The notes under the pieces: model-generated
Database searches by the model: none
The model's input: the letters and a program-made list of their open reading frames with translations, nothing else
Told to the model about the DNA's origin: nothing
Origin: Usitatibacter rugosus
GTDB lineage: Bacteria > Pseudomonadota > Gammaproteobacteria > Burkholderiales > Usitatibacteraceae
DNA: 64,000 nt
Direction: 5' to 3'
Assembly (NCBI RefSeq): GCF_013003965.1
Contig: NZ_CP053069.1
Span: 186,001-250,000 of the forward strand
Made by a program: the position numbers and the translations under genes
Part shown: one piece after another, positions 28,586-37,836 of the stretch
Position numbering within the stretch: the stretch's first letter is position 1
Layout: every line of letters begins with the position of its first letter

Positions 28586-29929
28586 TTATTTCTTCTTCTC
28601 TTCGACCTTGCCGGGTGCTGCCGGAACCTGCGACTTGCCCGCGTCGGCGGGAGCCGTACCGGGAGCGCCAGCGGCCGAGGCCGGGGCAGCGGCAGCCGGA
28701 GCGGCAGCAGCCGGAGCCGGGGCGGCAGCGGCGACGAACGGAGCCGAGACGCCGTTCTTCACGATCGCCACGGGGGCGATCTTGCCGTCCTTGCCCATGC
28801 GGAAGATGGTCATTTCCGCGTCCTTGCGGTCGCCCTTGGCGTCGAACTCGACTTTGCCGGTGGAGCCCGTGAAGCTCACCTGGTTGATCATCGGGACGAA
28901 CTTGGCGGGATCCGCGGAATCCGCCTTCTTCATCGCCTCGATCATCGCCATGGCGCCGTCGTAGAAGTACGGGGCGTACTGCTTGATCTCGCCGTACTTG
29001 GCCGTGAACTGGTCCTTGAATTCCTTGCTCGCGGCTTCCGCGGGCAGGCCGGCTTGCGAGCAGGCCATGCCTTCCGACGCGGGGCCGGCCAGCTTGGACA
29101 TCTCGTTGGTGCATGCACCATCGCCGAACGCGAACACGGCCTTGATGCCCAGTTCCCGTGCCTGCTTCAGCATCGGGCCGCCGGTGGCGTCCATGCCGCC
29201 GTGGAAGACGACGTCCGGGCTCTTGCCCTTGATCTTGGTGAGAATCGATTTGAAATCGGTTTCTTTGTCCGTCGTACGCTCGCGCGCCACGATGTTGACC
29301 TTGGCGGCCTTCAGCGTCTTCTCGACTTCGTTGGCGATGCCTTCGCCGTACGCGGTCTTGTCGTCGATGATGGCGACTTTCTTGCCCTTCAGCTCGCCGG
29401 CGATGTAGGCGGCGATGGCCGGGCCCTGCTGGTCGTCACGGCCGACCGTGCGGAACACGTTCTTCAGGCCGCGCTCGGTCAGCGTCGGGTTGGTGGCGGA
29501 GCCGGAGATCACCGGGATGCCGGCCTTGGCGTAGATGTCGGAGGCCGGGATGGTGACGCCGGAGTTCAGGTGGCCCACGACGGCGGCGACCTTCGCGTCC
29601 ACGAGCTTCTGCGCGACCGTGGTGCCGACTTTCGGGTCGGCCTGGTCGTCCTCGCTCACCATCTTGAACGTCACGGGCTGGCCGCCGAGCTTGATGCCGG
29701 CCTTGTTGGCGTTCTCGACGGCGAGGGCGACGCCGTTCTCGTCGTCCTTGCCCAGGTGGGCGATGGAGCCGGTGAGCGGGCCCGCGTGGGCGATCGTCAC
29801 CGTCAGCCCGGCGGGGGCGGCCGGCTTGGCGTCAGCGGCCTTCGGGGCCGGAGCTTCTTCTTTCTTGCCGCACGATGCGACCGCAATGGCGGCGGCAACG
29901 GCGAGGGCCAGCTTGAACGACGAATTCAT
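28586..29929 (-). CDS. LivK-type substrate-binding lipoprotein, copy 1
   Basis: A 447-residue periplasmic binding protein for the liv transporter. The lipobox VASC ends the signal (Cys20 in AVASCGKKEEAPAPK), so it is probably lipid-anchored. TVTIAHAGPLTGSIAHLGKDDENG begins lobe 1, and ISGSATNPTLTERGLKNVFRTVGRDDQQG and FKSILTKIKGKSPDVVFHGGMDATGG are typical of LivJ/K. The last 60 residues are an Ala/Pro-rich tail ending KVEEKKK that copy 2 lacks. It is followed by copy-2-like neighbours in the same direction. Ligands are probably branched-chain or related amino acids. Confidence 0.93.
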   Translation of the reverse strand: MNSSFKLALAVAAAIAVASCGKKEEAPAPKAADAKPAAPAGLTVTIAHAGPLTGSIAHLGKDDENGVALAVENANKAGIKLGGQPVTFKMVSEDDQADPKVGTTVAQKLVDAKVAAVVGHLNSGVTIPASDIYAKAGIPVISGSATNPTLTERGLKNVFRTVGRDDQQGPAIAAYIAGELKGKKVAIIDDKTAYGEGIANEVEKTLKAAKVNIVARERTTDKETDFKSILTKIKGKSPDVVFHGGMDATGGPMLKQARELGIKAVFAFGDGACTNEMSKLAGPASEGMACSQAGLPAEAASKEFKDQFTAKYGEIKQYAPYFYDGAMAMIEAMKKADSADPAKFVPMINQVSFTGSTGKVEFDAKGDRKDAEMTIFRMGKDGKIAPVAIVKNGVSAPFVAAAAPAPAAAAPAAAAPASAAGAPGTAPADAGKSQVPAAPGKVEEKKK

Positions 29930-30012
29930 GGACTTCTCCTGATTTGGACTATTGGAATGGGGGTGCGGCGGGGGTCGGTGAGGCCAAGAAAACCAAGGGC
30001 AAAATTATAGCC

Positions 30013-31260
30013 CTACTTGGTAAAAGGTGTTGCTACTCCACCTTTGACCACCGCGACCGGAACGATCTTGCCGCCCTGCATGCGGAAGATGGTCATCTCG
30101 GCGTCCTTGCGGTCGCCTTTCGCGTCGAACTCGAGCTTGCCCGTGGCGCCCGCGAGCGAGACGTTGTACATCTCCGGCGTGAATTTCGCGGGATCGACGG
30201 AGTCGGCCCTGCGCATCGCTTCGATCACGACGTTGGTGGCATCGTAGAAGAACGGCGCGTAGAGCTTGGTGGGGCCGTACTTCTTCGTGAAGGCGTCGAG
30301 GAATTCCTTGCTGGCAGCCTCCGCGGGCAGCCCGGCCTGCGAGCACGCGAGGCCTTCGCCGGCCGGTCCGGCGAGCTGCGCCATCTCTTCCGTGCATGCG
30401 CCGTCGCCGAACGCGAACACCGACTTCATTCCCAGCTCGCGCGCCTGCTTCAGCATCAGGCCGCCCGTGGCATCCATGCCGCCGTGGAAGATCACGTCGG
30501 GATTGCGGCTCTTGATGCGCGTGAGGATCGACTTGAAGTCGGTTTCCTTGTCCGTGGTGCGCTCGCGGCCGACCATCGTGACGCCGGCCTTGCGCAGCGA
30601 CTTGTCGACTTCGGTCGCGAGGCCTTCGCCGTACGCCGTCTTGTCGTCGACGATGGCCACGCTCTTCGCCTTCAGCTCGCCGGCGATGTAGGCCGCGATC
30701 GCGGGGCCCTGCTGGTCGTCGCGGCCGACGGTGCGGAACACACCCTTCAGCTTTCGCTCGGTGAGGTCCGGATTCGTGGCCGAGCCGGAGATCACGGGGA
30801 TGCCGGCCTTGGCGTAGATCTCGGAGGCCGGGATGGTGACGCCGCTGTTCAAGTGCCCGATGACGGCGGCCACCTTCGCGTCGACGAATTTCTGTGCGAC
30901 CAGCGTGCCGAGCTTGGGATCGCCCTGGTCGTCTTCGGAGAGAATCTTGAAGGTGACGGTCTTGCCGCCGATCTTCAGCTTCTTCGCGTTGGCCTGGTCG
31001 AGCGCGAGGTTCACGCCGTTCTCGTCATCCTTGCCCTGGTGCGCGATGGATCCCGTGAGCGGACCGGCGTGGGCAATGGTGACGGTGATCGTGTCGGACG
31101 CGGGAGGTGCAGGTGCCTCAGTCTTGCCGCATGCCGCGAGCGAGAAGAGGATCAGGGCCAGGAGTGGCGAGGGGGTTGTCGAAACCTTCCGGAACCAGCC
31201 GGTGTCCGGACATCGTTTCGCCAACCCCCTCGCCACTCCTGGCCCGGCACCGTGGTCCAC
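30013..31260 (-). CDS. LivK-type substrate-binding lipoprotein, copy 2
   Basis: A tandem paralogue of the 28586-29929 protein, sharing TVTIAHAGPLTGSIAH, GKDDENG, GRDDQQGPAIAAYIAGELK and HGGMDATGG. The h-region LLALILFSLAAC with a lipobox Cys shows a lipoprotein. The N-terminus is odd: no ATG lies near the signal. In-frame starts are GTG at 31260 (415 residues, used here), or TTG at 31224. The sequence between is a 31-bp-arm inverted repeat, so the original 5' end may have been altered by an insertion. It begins 1 bp after the cytochrome c stop. Confidence 0.88.
   Translation of the reverse strand: MDHGAGPGVARGLAKRCPDTGWFRKVSTTPSPLLALILFSLAACGKTEAPAPPASDTITVTIAHAGPLTGSIAHQGKDDENGVNLALDQANAKKLKIGGKTVTFKILSEDDQGDPKLGTLVAQKFVDAKVAAVIGHLNSGVTIPASEIYAKAGIPVISGSATNPDLTERKLKGVFRTVGRDDQQGPAIAAYIAGELKAKSVAIVDDKTAYGEGLATEVDKSLRKAGVTMVGRERTTDKETDFKSILTRIKSRNPDVIFHGGMDATGGLMLKQARELGMKSVFAFGDGACTEEMAQLAGPAGEGLACSQAGLPAEAASKEFLDAFTKKYGPTKLYAPFFYDATNVVIEAMRRADSVDPAKFTPEMYNVSLAGATGKLEFDAKGDRKDAEMTIFRMQGGKIVPVAVVKGGVATPFTK
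31156..31243. repeat. 31-bp inverted repeat at the 5' end of the second livK-type gene
   Basis: Arms at 31156-31186 and 31213-31243 (GGGCCAGGAGTGGCGAGGG and its inverted copy) with a single mismatch and 26 bp between. The repeat encodes residues just before and within the signal peptide of the binding protein. It is unlike the other repeat families here. Confidence 0.8.
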
Positions 31261-31261
31261 G

Positions 31262-31570
31262 CTATTTCAGCGCCAGGATCCACTTCACGAGGGTCTTCAC
31301 GTCCTCGTCCTTCACGGTGGCGTTGGGCGGCATCGGGACCTGGCCCCACACACCCACGCCGCCCTTCTTCACTTTGTCCACGAGCTTGGCTTCGGCGGTG
31401 GCATCGCCGGCGTATTTCTTGGCGACTTCCTTGTACGCGGGGCCGACCAGCTTCTTGTCGATGGCGTGGCAGGCGGTGCAGGCGTTCTTCTTGGCGAGCT
31501 CCTCGTTGGCGAGAGCGGGGGCCGCGAGGACGGCGAGGCCCGTGGCGAGGAGGATGGCTGGGGTCTTCAT
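31262..31570 (-). CDS. Small periplasmic c-type cytochrome (c-551/c-552 type)
   Basis: A 102-residue class I cytochrome c. A signal peptide (MKTPAILLATGLAVLAAPALA) is followed by the haem site CTACH (Cys31, Cys34, His35) and the axial Met80 in VPMPPN, the arrangement of c-551/c-552 electron carriers. LVGPAYKEVAKKY and DVKTLVKWILALK are also typical. The start was chosen at the signal peptide; the longer frame has no signal character. It precedes the second LivK-type gene by 1 bp, a fortuitous-looking neighbour. Confidence 0.94.
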   Translation of the reverse strand: MKTPAILLATGLAVLAAPALANEELAKKNACTACHAIDKKLVGPAYKEVAKKYAGDATAEAKLVDKVKKGGVGVWGQVPMPPNATVKDEDVKTLVKWILALK

Positions 31571-31602
31571 GAGGGGGAGCTCCCGGGTGGAATGTCGCGG
31601 AT

Positions 31603-33582
31603 CTACGAAGACGCGATTGTCGGGATTTTCAGCGTTTCCCGCAATGCGGCCTCGCTCGTGATGGGCGGCAGGCAGGTAACGCCCTCGCACACCAAAGCGT
31701 TGACGCTCGAGGCTCCGGGTTGTGACACGACCATCGTCGCGGGCATGTAGACGGCGTCGAGCATCGCTTTCCAGGGCGCGATGGCGTCCTCGGGACCGGA
31801 GAGCTTCACCAGGCGCGGCGGCACGAGCATCTCCTCCAGCGTGGCGATGAGGCTGCCGAAGCCGGCGGGGTGGCGCGCGATCTGCGGCGCGTAAAGCGCC
31901 AGCGTTCTCTCGGCGGCATCACGGAATCGCATCTCGCCCGTGAGGTAGGCGAGTCGGTTCAGGGCCAGCGCCGCGACTCCGTTGCCCGAAGGCGTGGCGT
32001 TGTCGTGGCCGGGCTTCGGGCGGTGGATCAGCGTCTCGTGGTCGTGGGCGGTAAAGAAGAAGCCGCCGTCCTGCGCATCCTGGAAATGCTCGAGGAGCAC
32101 GTCGCCCAGTTGCGTGGCCCACTCGAGATCGCCGGGCTCATGCGAAGCCTGCATCGCCTCCAGGAGAGCGGCGAGCAGGAAGGCGTAGTCGTCGAGGTAG
32201 GCATCGAGGTGCGCGCGGCCGTCTTTGTAAGTAGCGAGGAGGCGGCCGTCCTTCCACATCTGCTGGCGAATGAACGCGAGCGATCGACGTGCCGAGGCGA
32301 GCCACTCGGGCTTGCCGAACGCACGGGCCGCACGTGCCATGCCCGCGATCATCAGCGCGTTCCACGACACCAGCACCTTGTCGTCGCGTCCGGGCCGGAT
32401 GCGTTTCTCGCGCGCGACGAAGAGCTTCTTCCGCGCGGACTCCAGCAGAGCGGAATCCGTAACCGGCCCCGTCACGATGAAGTTCCATGCGACGTTCTCG
32501 AAGTTGGGCGCACCGTCGAGTCCGTAGTGCGGCGCCACGACCGCGTATTCCTCCGGCTTGAGGAGGGCCTTCACTTCGTCGGGCGTCCAAACGTAGTACT
32601 TGCCCTCGTGGCCCTCGGAATCCGCGTCGAGCGAGGAGTAGTAGCCGCCTTCGGACGATTGCATCTCGCGCATGACCCACGCCGCGGTCTCTTCGGCAGT
32701 GCGCTCGAAGAGCGGTTCGCGCGTCGCGAGCCACGCATCGGCATAGAGGCGCAGCAGCCAGCCGTTGTCGTAGAGCATCTTCTCGAAGTGCGGGATGGCC
32801 CACTCGTCGTCCACGCTGTAGCGCGCGAAGCCGCCGCCAAGTTGGTCGAAGATCCCGCCCTCGGCCATCTTCGCGAGCGTGAAGGCGGCCATCGAGAGCG
32901 CGTCGCGGTCGCCGTCGGCGGCGTAGCGGCGGAGCAGCGTCTCGATCGATTCGGGATGCGGAAACTTCGGAGCGCCTCCGAAGCCGCCGTTCTCGCCGTC
33001 GAACGATTGCTTCAGGAATTCGAACGCGGCATCGATCGCGCCGCGATCGGGCATCGCCACCGCACCGCTTGCCTTGGGACCGGTGCGGGCGAGCGCGGCC
33101 AGGAGCTGCGCGTTCTGCTCGCGGATCTCGCCGCCGGCTTCGTCGTGGTACGCCCGCACGCGCTTCAGGAGATCGGGAAAGCCCGGCAGCCCGTAGCGCG
33201 CCGTCTTCGGAAAATACGTGCCGCCGAAGAACGGAACCTGCTCCGCGGTGAGGAACATCGTGAGCGGCCAGCCGCCATTGCGCTGCGTGAGCATCGCCTG
33301 CGCGGTCTGGTAGATCTGATCGATGTCGGGGCGCTCTTCACGGTCCACCTTGATGTTCACGAAGAGTTCGTTCATCACCTTTGCGACGTCCGCGTCCTCG
33401 AACGACTCATGCGCCATCACGTGGCACCAGTGGCACGCGGAGTAGCCGATCGACAGCAGGATGGGCTTGCCGCTGCGCTTCGATTCCGCGAGCGCCTCCG
33501 GCCCCCACGCGTACCAGTCGACCGGGTTGTCCGCGTGCTGCTGGAGGTAGGGGCTGGTTTCCTGCGCGAGGCGATTGGGCAT
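31603..33582 (-). CDS. Thioredoxin-domain protein YyaL/DUF255 family
   Basis: A 659-residue protein of the YyaL (SSP411/spermatogenesis-associated 20) family. The N-terminal thioredoxin-like domain has the start [20 protein letters not shown] and the CHWC pair (Cys50, Cys53) in [16 protein letters not shown]. The rest is an alpha/alpha-barrel resembling N-acylglucosamine epimerases, with [24 protein letters not shown] and LISWNALM-like segments. The biological role is unsettled. It lies between the cytochrome c and an S41 protease on the same strand, 3 bp from the latter. Confidence 0.93.
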   Translation of the reverse strand: MPNRLAQETSPYLQQHADNPVDWYAWGPEALAESKRSGKPILLSIGYSACHWCHVMAHESFEDADVAKVMNELFVNIKVDREERPDIDQIYQTAQAMLTQRNGGWPLTMFLTAEQVPFFGGTYFPKTARYGLPGFPDLLKRVRAYHDEAGGEIREQNAQLLAALARTGPKASGAVAMPDRGAIDAAFEFLKQSFDGENGGFGGAPKFPHPESIETLLRRYAADGDRDALSMAAFTLAKMAEGGIFDQLGGGFARYSVDDEWAIPHFEKMLYDNGWLLRLYADAWLATREPLFERTAEETAAWVMREMQSSEGGYYSSLDADSEGHEGKYYVWTPDEVKALLKPEEYAVVAPHYGLDGAPNFENVAWNFIVTGPVTDSALLESARKKLFVAREKRIRPGRDDKVLVSWNALMIAGMARAARAFGKPEWLASARRSLAFIRQQMWKDGRLLATYKDGRAHLDAYLDDYAFLLAALLEAMQASHEPGDLEWATQLGDVLLEHFQDAQDGGFFFTAHDHETLIHRPKPGHDNATPSGNGVAALALNRLAYLTGEMRFRDAAERTLALYAPQIARHPAGFGSLIATLEEMLVPPRLVKLSGPEDAIAPWKAMLDAVYMPATMVVSQPGASSVNALVCEGVTCLPPITSEAALRETLKIPTIASS

Positions 33583-33585
33583 GGT

Positions 33586-34938
33586 TCAGCGAGGCTCGAG
33601 GCTGCGGGCCAGGGCGTGGACGGCTTCCACGTGGCCCTGCAGCGGGTTATCCGGATAGAACACGGCGAGCGGCACCGCCGGTTCGATGCCCCGCCCTTCC
33701 CACACGATGCCACGCGGGTCGGTGTAGATCTCGTTGGAGAGCGAAAGCTCCCATCCGTTCGGCAGGTACTTCGTGAGCACCGTCGAAAAGGCGCCGCGCG
33801 TGCGCTCGCCCGCATGTGTCACGTTGGGCAGTGCGCGCATCGCGAGCGTGAGGACTTCGCAGGCGCTCACGGTGCCGTCGGAGGTGAGCAGGTACACGGG
33901 ACCGGTGAAGCGCGGGCCACCCGAGGGCACGACGTCGATGGGGAAATCGCGCGCGGTGGGATCGTCGCCCGCACGCCGGCCGTAGGCGAAAGTGCGCCGC
34001 TCGGCGAAACGCCCCGCGATCGCGAGGCCGATGAAGTCGTAGCCGCCGGTGTTGAAGCTCACGTCCACGATCATCGCGCGTGCGCCGCCTGCGTCGAGGT
34101 GCGCGATCGCCTCGTCCATCGCCGCTTCGAGCGTGGGCAGCTCCTTGCGGATCGAAGCCAGCTCGCCGTCGACGAAGCCGCCCATGCTCGCGAACGCGAG
34201 GTAGCCGACACCCGGCGCCACGAAACCGTATTGGATGCGCCGGTTGGCGACCATCCGGCCCTTGCCGCCGAGCAGGTCGCGCTGGATGTCGTCGAGCCAA
34301 TACGCGCGCGGGTTGATCTTCGTACGTCCGCGGTCACCCTCGTGGACCGCGGCCTTGCCATCGATCTTCGCCTCGATCTTCACGTGCGAATCACGGAGCG
34401 GCGCGACCGCTTCACGCATGCGCTCGAAGAGCTCGCGGTCGGTCGTGGCACCGGTGACGCCCTTGCGCATCGCGGCCGAACGCTCGGCCCAGTTCACGCC
34501 GTAGAGATCGAAGTACGCGTAGTGACGCGCGTAATAGTCGGAGAAGGCCTGCAGGTTCGCAGCCGGCGTGCTCGGCATCGGTGCGTCGCAGGGCTCGGGC
34601 AAGCGCTCGGCGCGACGGAAGCGGACCTCGTAGGGATCGAGCGTGCTCGACAGCAGCAGCGTTCGCCCGCCATCGGCCGCGCGGTACCGGTCGTAGAACG
34701 CGACGATCGAATCGTCGCCCTCGGTTTTGTCTTCCACGCAGGTTTCGCCGGCGACGTGGAACAGGCGCACGCCACGGCGCGAATCGAGCGCATAGCCGTA
34801 GCCGTCGGAGAGCCACACACCGGCGTGTTCGGTCGCCTTGAACGGCAGCGCGGCCTCCTGCGCGGGAGGCGCGATCGAGGCACAGCTGGAGAGGCCCAAC
34901 GCGATCAGCAGTACGAGGAGGGAGGTGCGGGAAGACAT
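33586..34938 (-). CDS. S41 family peptidase, lipoprotein
   Basis: A 450-residue C-terminal-processing-type serine protease. A lipoprotein signal ends LGLSSC (Cys19), so it is probably anchored in the periplasm. The catalytic Ser is Ser358 in LLTSDGTVSACEVL. GVGYLAFASMGGFVDGEL and MIVDVSFNTGGYDFIGLAIAGRFA match the S41 core. No PDZ domain is evident. The N-terminal 120 residues are a separate region with one Cys pair. Its substrate is unknown. Divergence from classical Prc length and lack of PDZ suggest the tricorn/retinoid-binding-like branch. Confidence 0.88.
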   Translation of the reverse strand: MSSRTSLLVLLIALGLSSCASIAPPAQEAALPFKATEHAGVWLSDGYGYALDSRRGVRLFHVAGETCVEDKTEGDDSIVAFYDRYRAADGGRTLLLSSTLDPYEVRFRRAERLPEPCDAPMPSTPAANLQAFSDYYARHYAYFDLYGVNWAERSAAMRKGVTGATTDRELFERMREAVAPLRDSHVKIEAKIDGKAAVHEGDRGRTKINPRAYWLDDIQRDLLGGKGRMVANRRIQYGFVAPGVGYLAFASMGGFVDGELASIRKELPTLEAAMDEAIAHLDAGGARAMIVDVSFNTGGYDFIGLAIAGRFAERRTFAYGRRAGDDPTARDFPIDVVPSGGPRFTGPVYLLTSDGTVSACEVLTLAMRALPNVTHAGERTRGAFSTVLTKYLPNGWELSLSNEIYTDPRGIVWEGRGIEPAVPLAVFYPDNPLQGHVEAVHALARSLEPR

Positions 34939-34948
34939 CGCTCCAACG

Positions 34949-35842
34949 TTACCCCGCGGCTCGCGCCCAAGGCAATCGAACGAGGCCCAGGATCAGCGAG
35001 CAGCCGGCGAGGATGATCACGCAACCGGCGATGCGTCCCGGCGTGATGGGCTCGCCGAGGAACAGCACGCCCCAGATCATCCCGAAGATCGGCACCAGCA
35101 GCGTGACGGTGATCGCCTTCACGGGGCCCACGTCGGCGATCAACCGGTAGTACAGGATGAACGCGAAGGCCGTCGAGAAGACCGCGAGGCCGGCGACGGA
35201 CATCCACGCGATGGCGGGGATCTCCGCAAGTGGATGCGCGGGCGGAGCGACGAGCAGGAAGGGCGCGAGCACGATCGCGGCCATGAGCAGCGTGCCCGCC
35301 GAGGTGCCGATGGGGCTCGCGGTCTTCAGCTTCACCTTGGTGAAGACGATCGTGTAGCCGTAGATCACCGTCGCGAGGACGGAGAACGACGCCGCGAGCA
35401 GCTCGCGCCCGCTCATTGGCTTCGGCGTCCAGCCCACCAGCACCGCGGTACCGGCGACGCAGAGCGCGATGCCGGCGAGCTTCACGGGCGTGAGGCGCTC
35501 CTTGATCCAGATCGCGGCCACTACGGAAGCGAAGAGCGGCGAGAGCGCGTTGAGGATCGCGGCCGTCGAAGCATCGATGGCCGTGAGCGCCTCGGCGATC
35601 AGCACGAACGGCGTGGCGAGGCCGATCGCACCCACGAAGAGGTATGCCGGCCAGTGCTGGCGGAAACCGACCGTGTCGCGCGTGGCCATCACGTACGCGA
35701 GCAGCAGCAAGCCGCCGAAGATCACGCGCAGCTCGATCATCGGCACGGGGCCGAAGTACGGCACCGCGTGGCGCATGAAGAGATACGACGCGCCCCACAT
35801 CGCCGCCAGCGTGACGAGGCGGGCGAGATCGGCTGGCCTCAA
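34949..35842 (-). CDS. DMT-superfamily (EamA) transporter
   Basis: A 297-residue protein with ten predicted membrane helices made of two EamA repeats: ADLARLVTLAAMWGASYLFMRHAVPYFGP begins the first and LATVIYGYTIVFTKVKLK the second. Drug/metabolite transporters of this type export amino acids or metabolites. The start is TTG, overlapping the stop of the methyltransferase gene (TTGA); it matches the usual beginning of the family. It is the last gene of the overlapping Ada-AlkA/MGMT set. Confidence 0.9.
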   Translation of the reverse strand: MRPADLARLVTLAAMWGASYLFMRHAVPYFGPVPMIELRVIFGGLLLLAYVMATRDTVGFRQHWPAYLFVGAIGLATPFVLIAEALTAIDASTAAILNALSPLFASVVAAIWIKERLTPVKLAGIALCVAGTAVLVGWTPKPMSGRELLAASFSVLATVIYGYTIVFTKVKLKTASPIGTSAGTLLMAAIVLAPFLLVAPPAHPLAEIPAIAWMSVAGLAVFSTAFAFILYYRLIADVGPVKAITVTLLVPIFGMIWGVLFLGEPITPGRIAGCVIILAGCSLILGLVRLPWARAAG

Positions 35843-36336
35843 ACGAGCGAGCCCTGCAACACGCCTTCCAACTCGAGGAGCCTCGTCTTCCGCGGCAACC
35901 CGCCCGCGTAACCCGTGAGGCTGCCGTCCGCGCCGACGATGCGGTGGCAGGGAATCGCCACGGCGATCGGGTTGCGGCCGGTCGCGGCACCGGCGGCACG
36001 CGCGGAGCCGGGAGCGCCCGCGCGGCGCGCCAGCTCCGAATACGTGATGGTCTTGCCGAAGGGCACGCGCGCAATCTCGCGCCACACGCTTTCCTGGAAC
36101 TCGGTGCCGTGCGGGGCGACAGGAAGATCGAACGTGTCGCGCTTGCCGGCGAAATACTCGGCCATCTGCTTCGCGCATCTGGCGAGCACCGGATCCTTGG
36201 CGTCTTCGACAGCGTCGTCGGAGAGCTTCGCGACGTACTTGGCGTCGGTGAAATCCAGGCGCGTGATCTCGCCATCGGTGGCCACGGCGAACATCGTGCC
36301 GAGCGGGGTTTCGAATCGGGCGTACTTGGTCGTCAT
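35839..36336 (-). CDS. ogt: Methylated-DNA--protein-cysteine S-methyltransferase
   Basis: Repairs O6-methylguanine by irreversible transfer of the methyl group to its own cysteine. 165 residues, with the active site IPCHRI (Cys130), the helix-turn-helix segment FGKTITYSELARRAG and GYAGGLPRKTRLLELE after it. It overlaps the Ada-AlkA stop (ATGA) at its start and the transporter start at its end, so all three are translationally coupled. Ogt is the closest named type because no Ada domain is fused to it. Confidence 0.94.
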   Translation of the reverse strand: MTTKYARFETPLGTMFAVATDGEITRLDFTDAKYVAKLSDDAVEDAKDPVLARCAKQMAEYFAGKRDTFDLPVAPHGTEFQESVWREIARVPFGKTITYSELARRAGAPGSARAAGAATGRNPIAVAIPCHRIVGADGSLTGYAGGLPRKTRLLELEGVLQGSLV

Positions 36337-37763
36337 GTCGATTTCTCCAGGGACTTCCACAGGTGGAGCACGGCGTAGGCTCGCCACGGGCGCCAGGCCT
36401 CGGCGTTCGCGAGCGCGTCGCGCGGTTTGTCGTGGCGCATGGCCTTCAGCACCGCGACGTCGGGATGGGGGAAAGCGTCGGGCCACGCGAGAGCCCGCAT
36501 GGCGATGTATTGCGCGGTCCAGGGGCCGACGCCGGGAATCGTCTCCAGCGCGGCGACGGTCGCATCGATCTCGGCGGTGGGCTCGAGCGAAAGATCGCCG
36601 CTCTCGAGCGCCTGGGCGAGCGCGATGATGGCGCGTGCGCGGGCGCCGATGATGCCGTGCTTCGCCACGTCGTCCTGCGTGAGGGTCGCGATCGCCTCCG
36701 GTTTCGGGAAGAGGCGGTCGAGGCCTTCGAAGGGAGTTTCGCATTCGTCTCCGAAGGCCTTCACGAAGCGGCCCGCGATCGTGATCGCGGCTTTCACCGT
36801 GACCTGCTGGCCGAGGATGGCGCGCACCGCGATCTCGAAGCCATCGACGGCGCCGGGAAGACGCAGGCCGGGGTTTGCCTTCGCGAGTGGACCCAGGGCG
36901 TCGGCGATCTCAGTCGGATTGCACGCGAGATCGAAGAGCGCCTTCACGCGCGAGAGGACCGACGGCAAGGCGAGTGCGAGCGAGGCGCTCACCGTGACGC
37001 GAAGAGCGGCGCGCTTGGGTGCCGGCACGACCTCGATCCATCCCGAGAGCTTCCCGGCGCGCATGGTCCTCCGGTAGCGCTTGTCGTCCACGACCTCCAC
37101 GCCGGTGATCGCGCGCTTCGCAAGGAAGGCGAGCGTGGCGGGCCAGTCGTACGGCGGGCGATAGGCGAGATCGAAAACCAGGCGATCGGTCGGCGACTTG
37201 GCGCCCCGCGACTTGCGGAGCTCGCCCGGCGTCATGCGATAGCGCTTCTTGAAGAGGTCGTTGAAGCGGCGAAGGCTCGCGAAGCCGCTGGCGAGCGCGA
37301 CATCCAGCACCGTCATGTCCGTGTCCGTGAGCAGGCGCTTGGCGAGGAGCAGGCGCTGCGTCTGCGCGTACTCGACGGGCGAGACGCCGAACTCCTGCTG
37401 GAAGACGCGGCGCAGGTGCCGGTCCGTGACCGAGAGCTGCGTGGCCAGGTCCTCGAGGCTCGCTTCCTGCAGCCGCCCATCATCGATGAGGCGCGCGGCC
37501 GATTGCGCGAGGCGGCGATTGGCATCGACCGTGGCGAACCCCGGGGCCAGCTCCGGCCGGCAGCGCAGGCAGGGGCGGAATCCCTCGATCTCCGCGGCCG
37601 CCGCGCTCGGGAAGTAGCGGCAATTCTTCGCGAGCGGCGGCTTCACCGTGCAGACCGGGCGGCAGTAGATCCGTGTCGTGCGCACGCCCACGAAGAACCG
37701 GCCGTCGAAACGGGCGTCGTGGGAAAGGAGCGCGCGGTAGCACTGGGTGTCGTCGAGCATCAT
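36333..37763 (-). CDS. Ada methyl-sensor / AraC regulator fused to AlkA DNA glycosylase
   Basis: A 476-residue fusion of an alkylation sensor and a repair enzyme. Residues 1-75 are the Ada zinc domain: Cys34, 38, 65 and 68 have the same spacing as E. coli Ada 38/42/69/72, with Cys34 the expected methyl acceptor. Residues 85-185 are an AraC helix-turn-helix pair (SLEDLATQLSVTDRHLRRVFQQEFGVSP). The AlkA part ends with IPGVGPWTAQYIAMRAL and the catalytic Asp in FPHPDVAVLK. It probably controls its own operon after methylation damage (known for Ada). The start MMLDDTQCYRALL is ATG-ATG. Confidence 0.94.
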   Translation of the reverse strand: MMLDDTQCYRALLSHDARFDGRFFVGVRTTRIYCRPVCTVKPPLAKNCRYFPSAAAAEIEGFRPCLRCRPELAPGFATVDANRRLAQSAARLIDDGRLQEASLEDLATQLSVTDRHLRRVFQQEFGVSPVEYAQTQRLLLAKRLLTDTDMTVLDVALASGFASLRRFNDLFKKRYRMTPGELRKSRGAKSPTDRLVFDLAYRPPYDWPATLAFLAKRAITGVEVVDDKRYRRTMRAGKLSGWIEVVPAPKRAALRVTVSASLALALPSVLSRVKALFDLACNPTEIADALGPLAKANPGLRLPGAVDGFEIAVRAILGQQVTVKAAITIAGRFVKAFGDECETPFEGLDRLFPKPEAIATLTQDDVAKHGIIGARARAIIALAQALESGDLSLEPTAEIDATVAALETIPGVGPWTAQYIAMRALAWPDAFPHPDVAVLKAMRHDKPRDALANAEAWRPWRAYAVLHLWKSLEKST

Positions 37764-37836
37764 GATCGTATTATCTGCCGACGGAAGCCTTTCGGCTCGC
37801 CGTTTTCGGACATCGAAATCGAGCCTGGATTTCCGC

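Noticed and set aside
26828-30010. A 1060-residue plus-strand frame across the liv operon
   Set aside because: It crosses livM, the repeat element, livH and the binding protein on the other strand, with no family signature.
31870-35016. A 1048-residue plus-strand frame
   Set aside because: It runs antisense to YyaL and the S41 protease; no motif and a biased composition.
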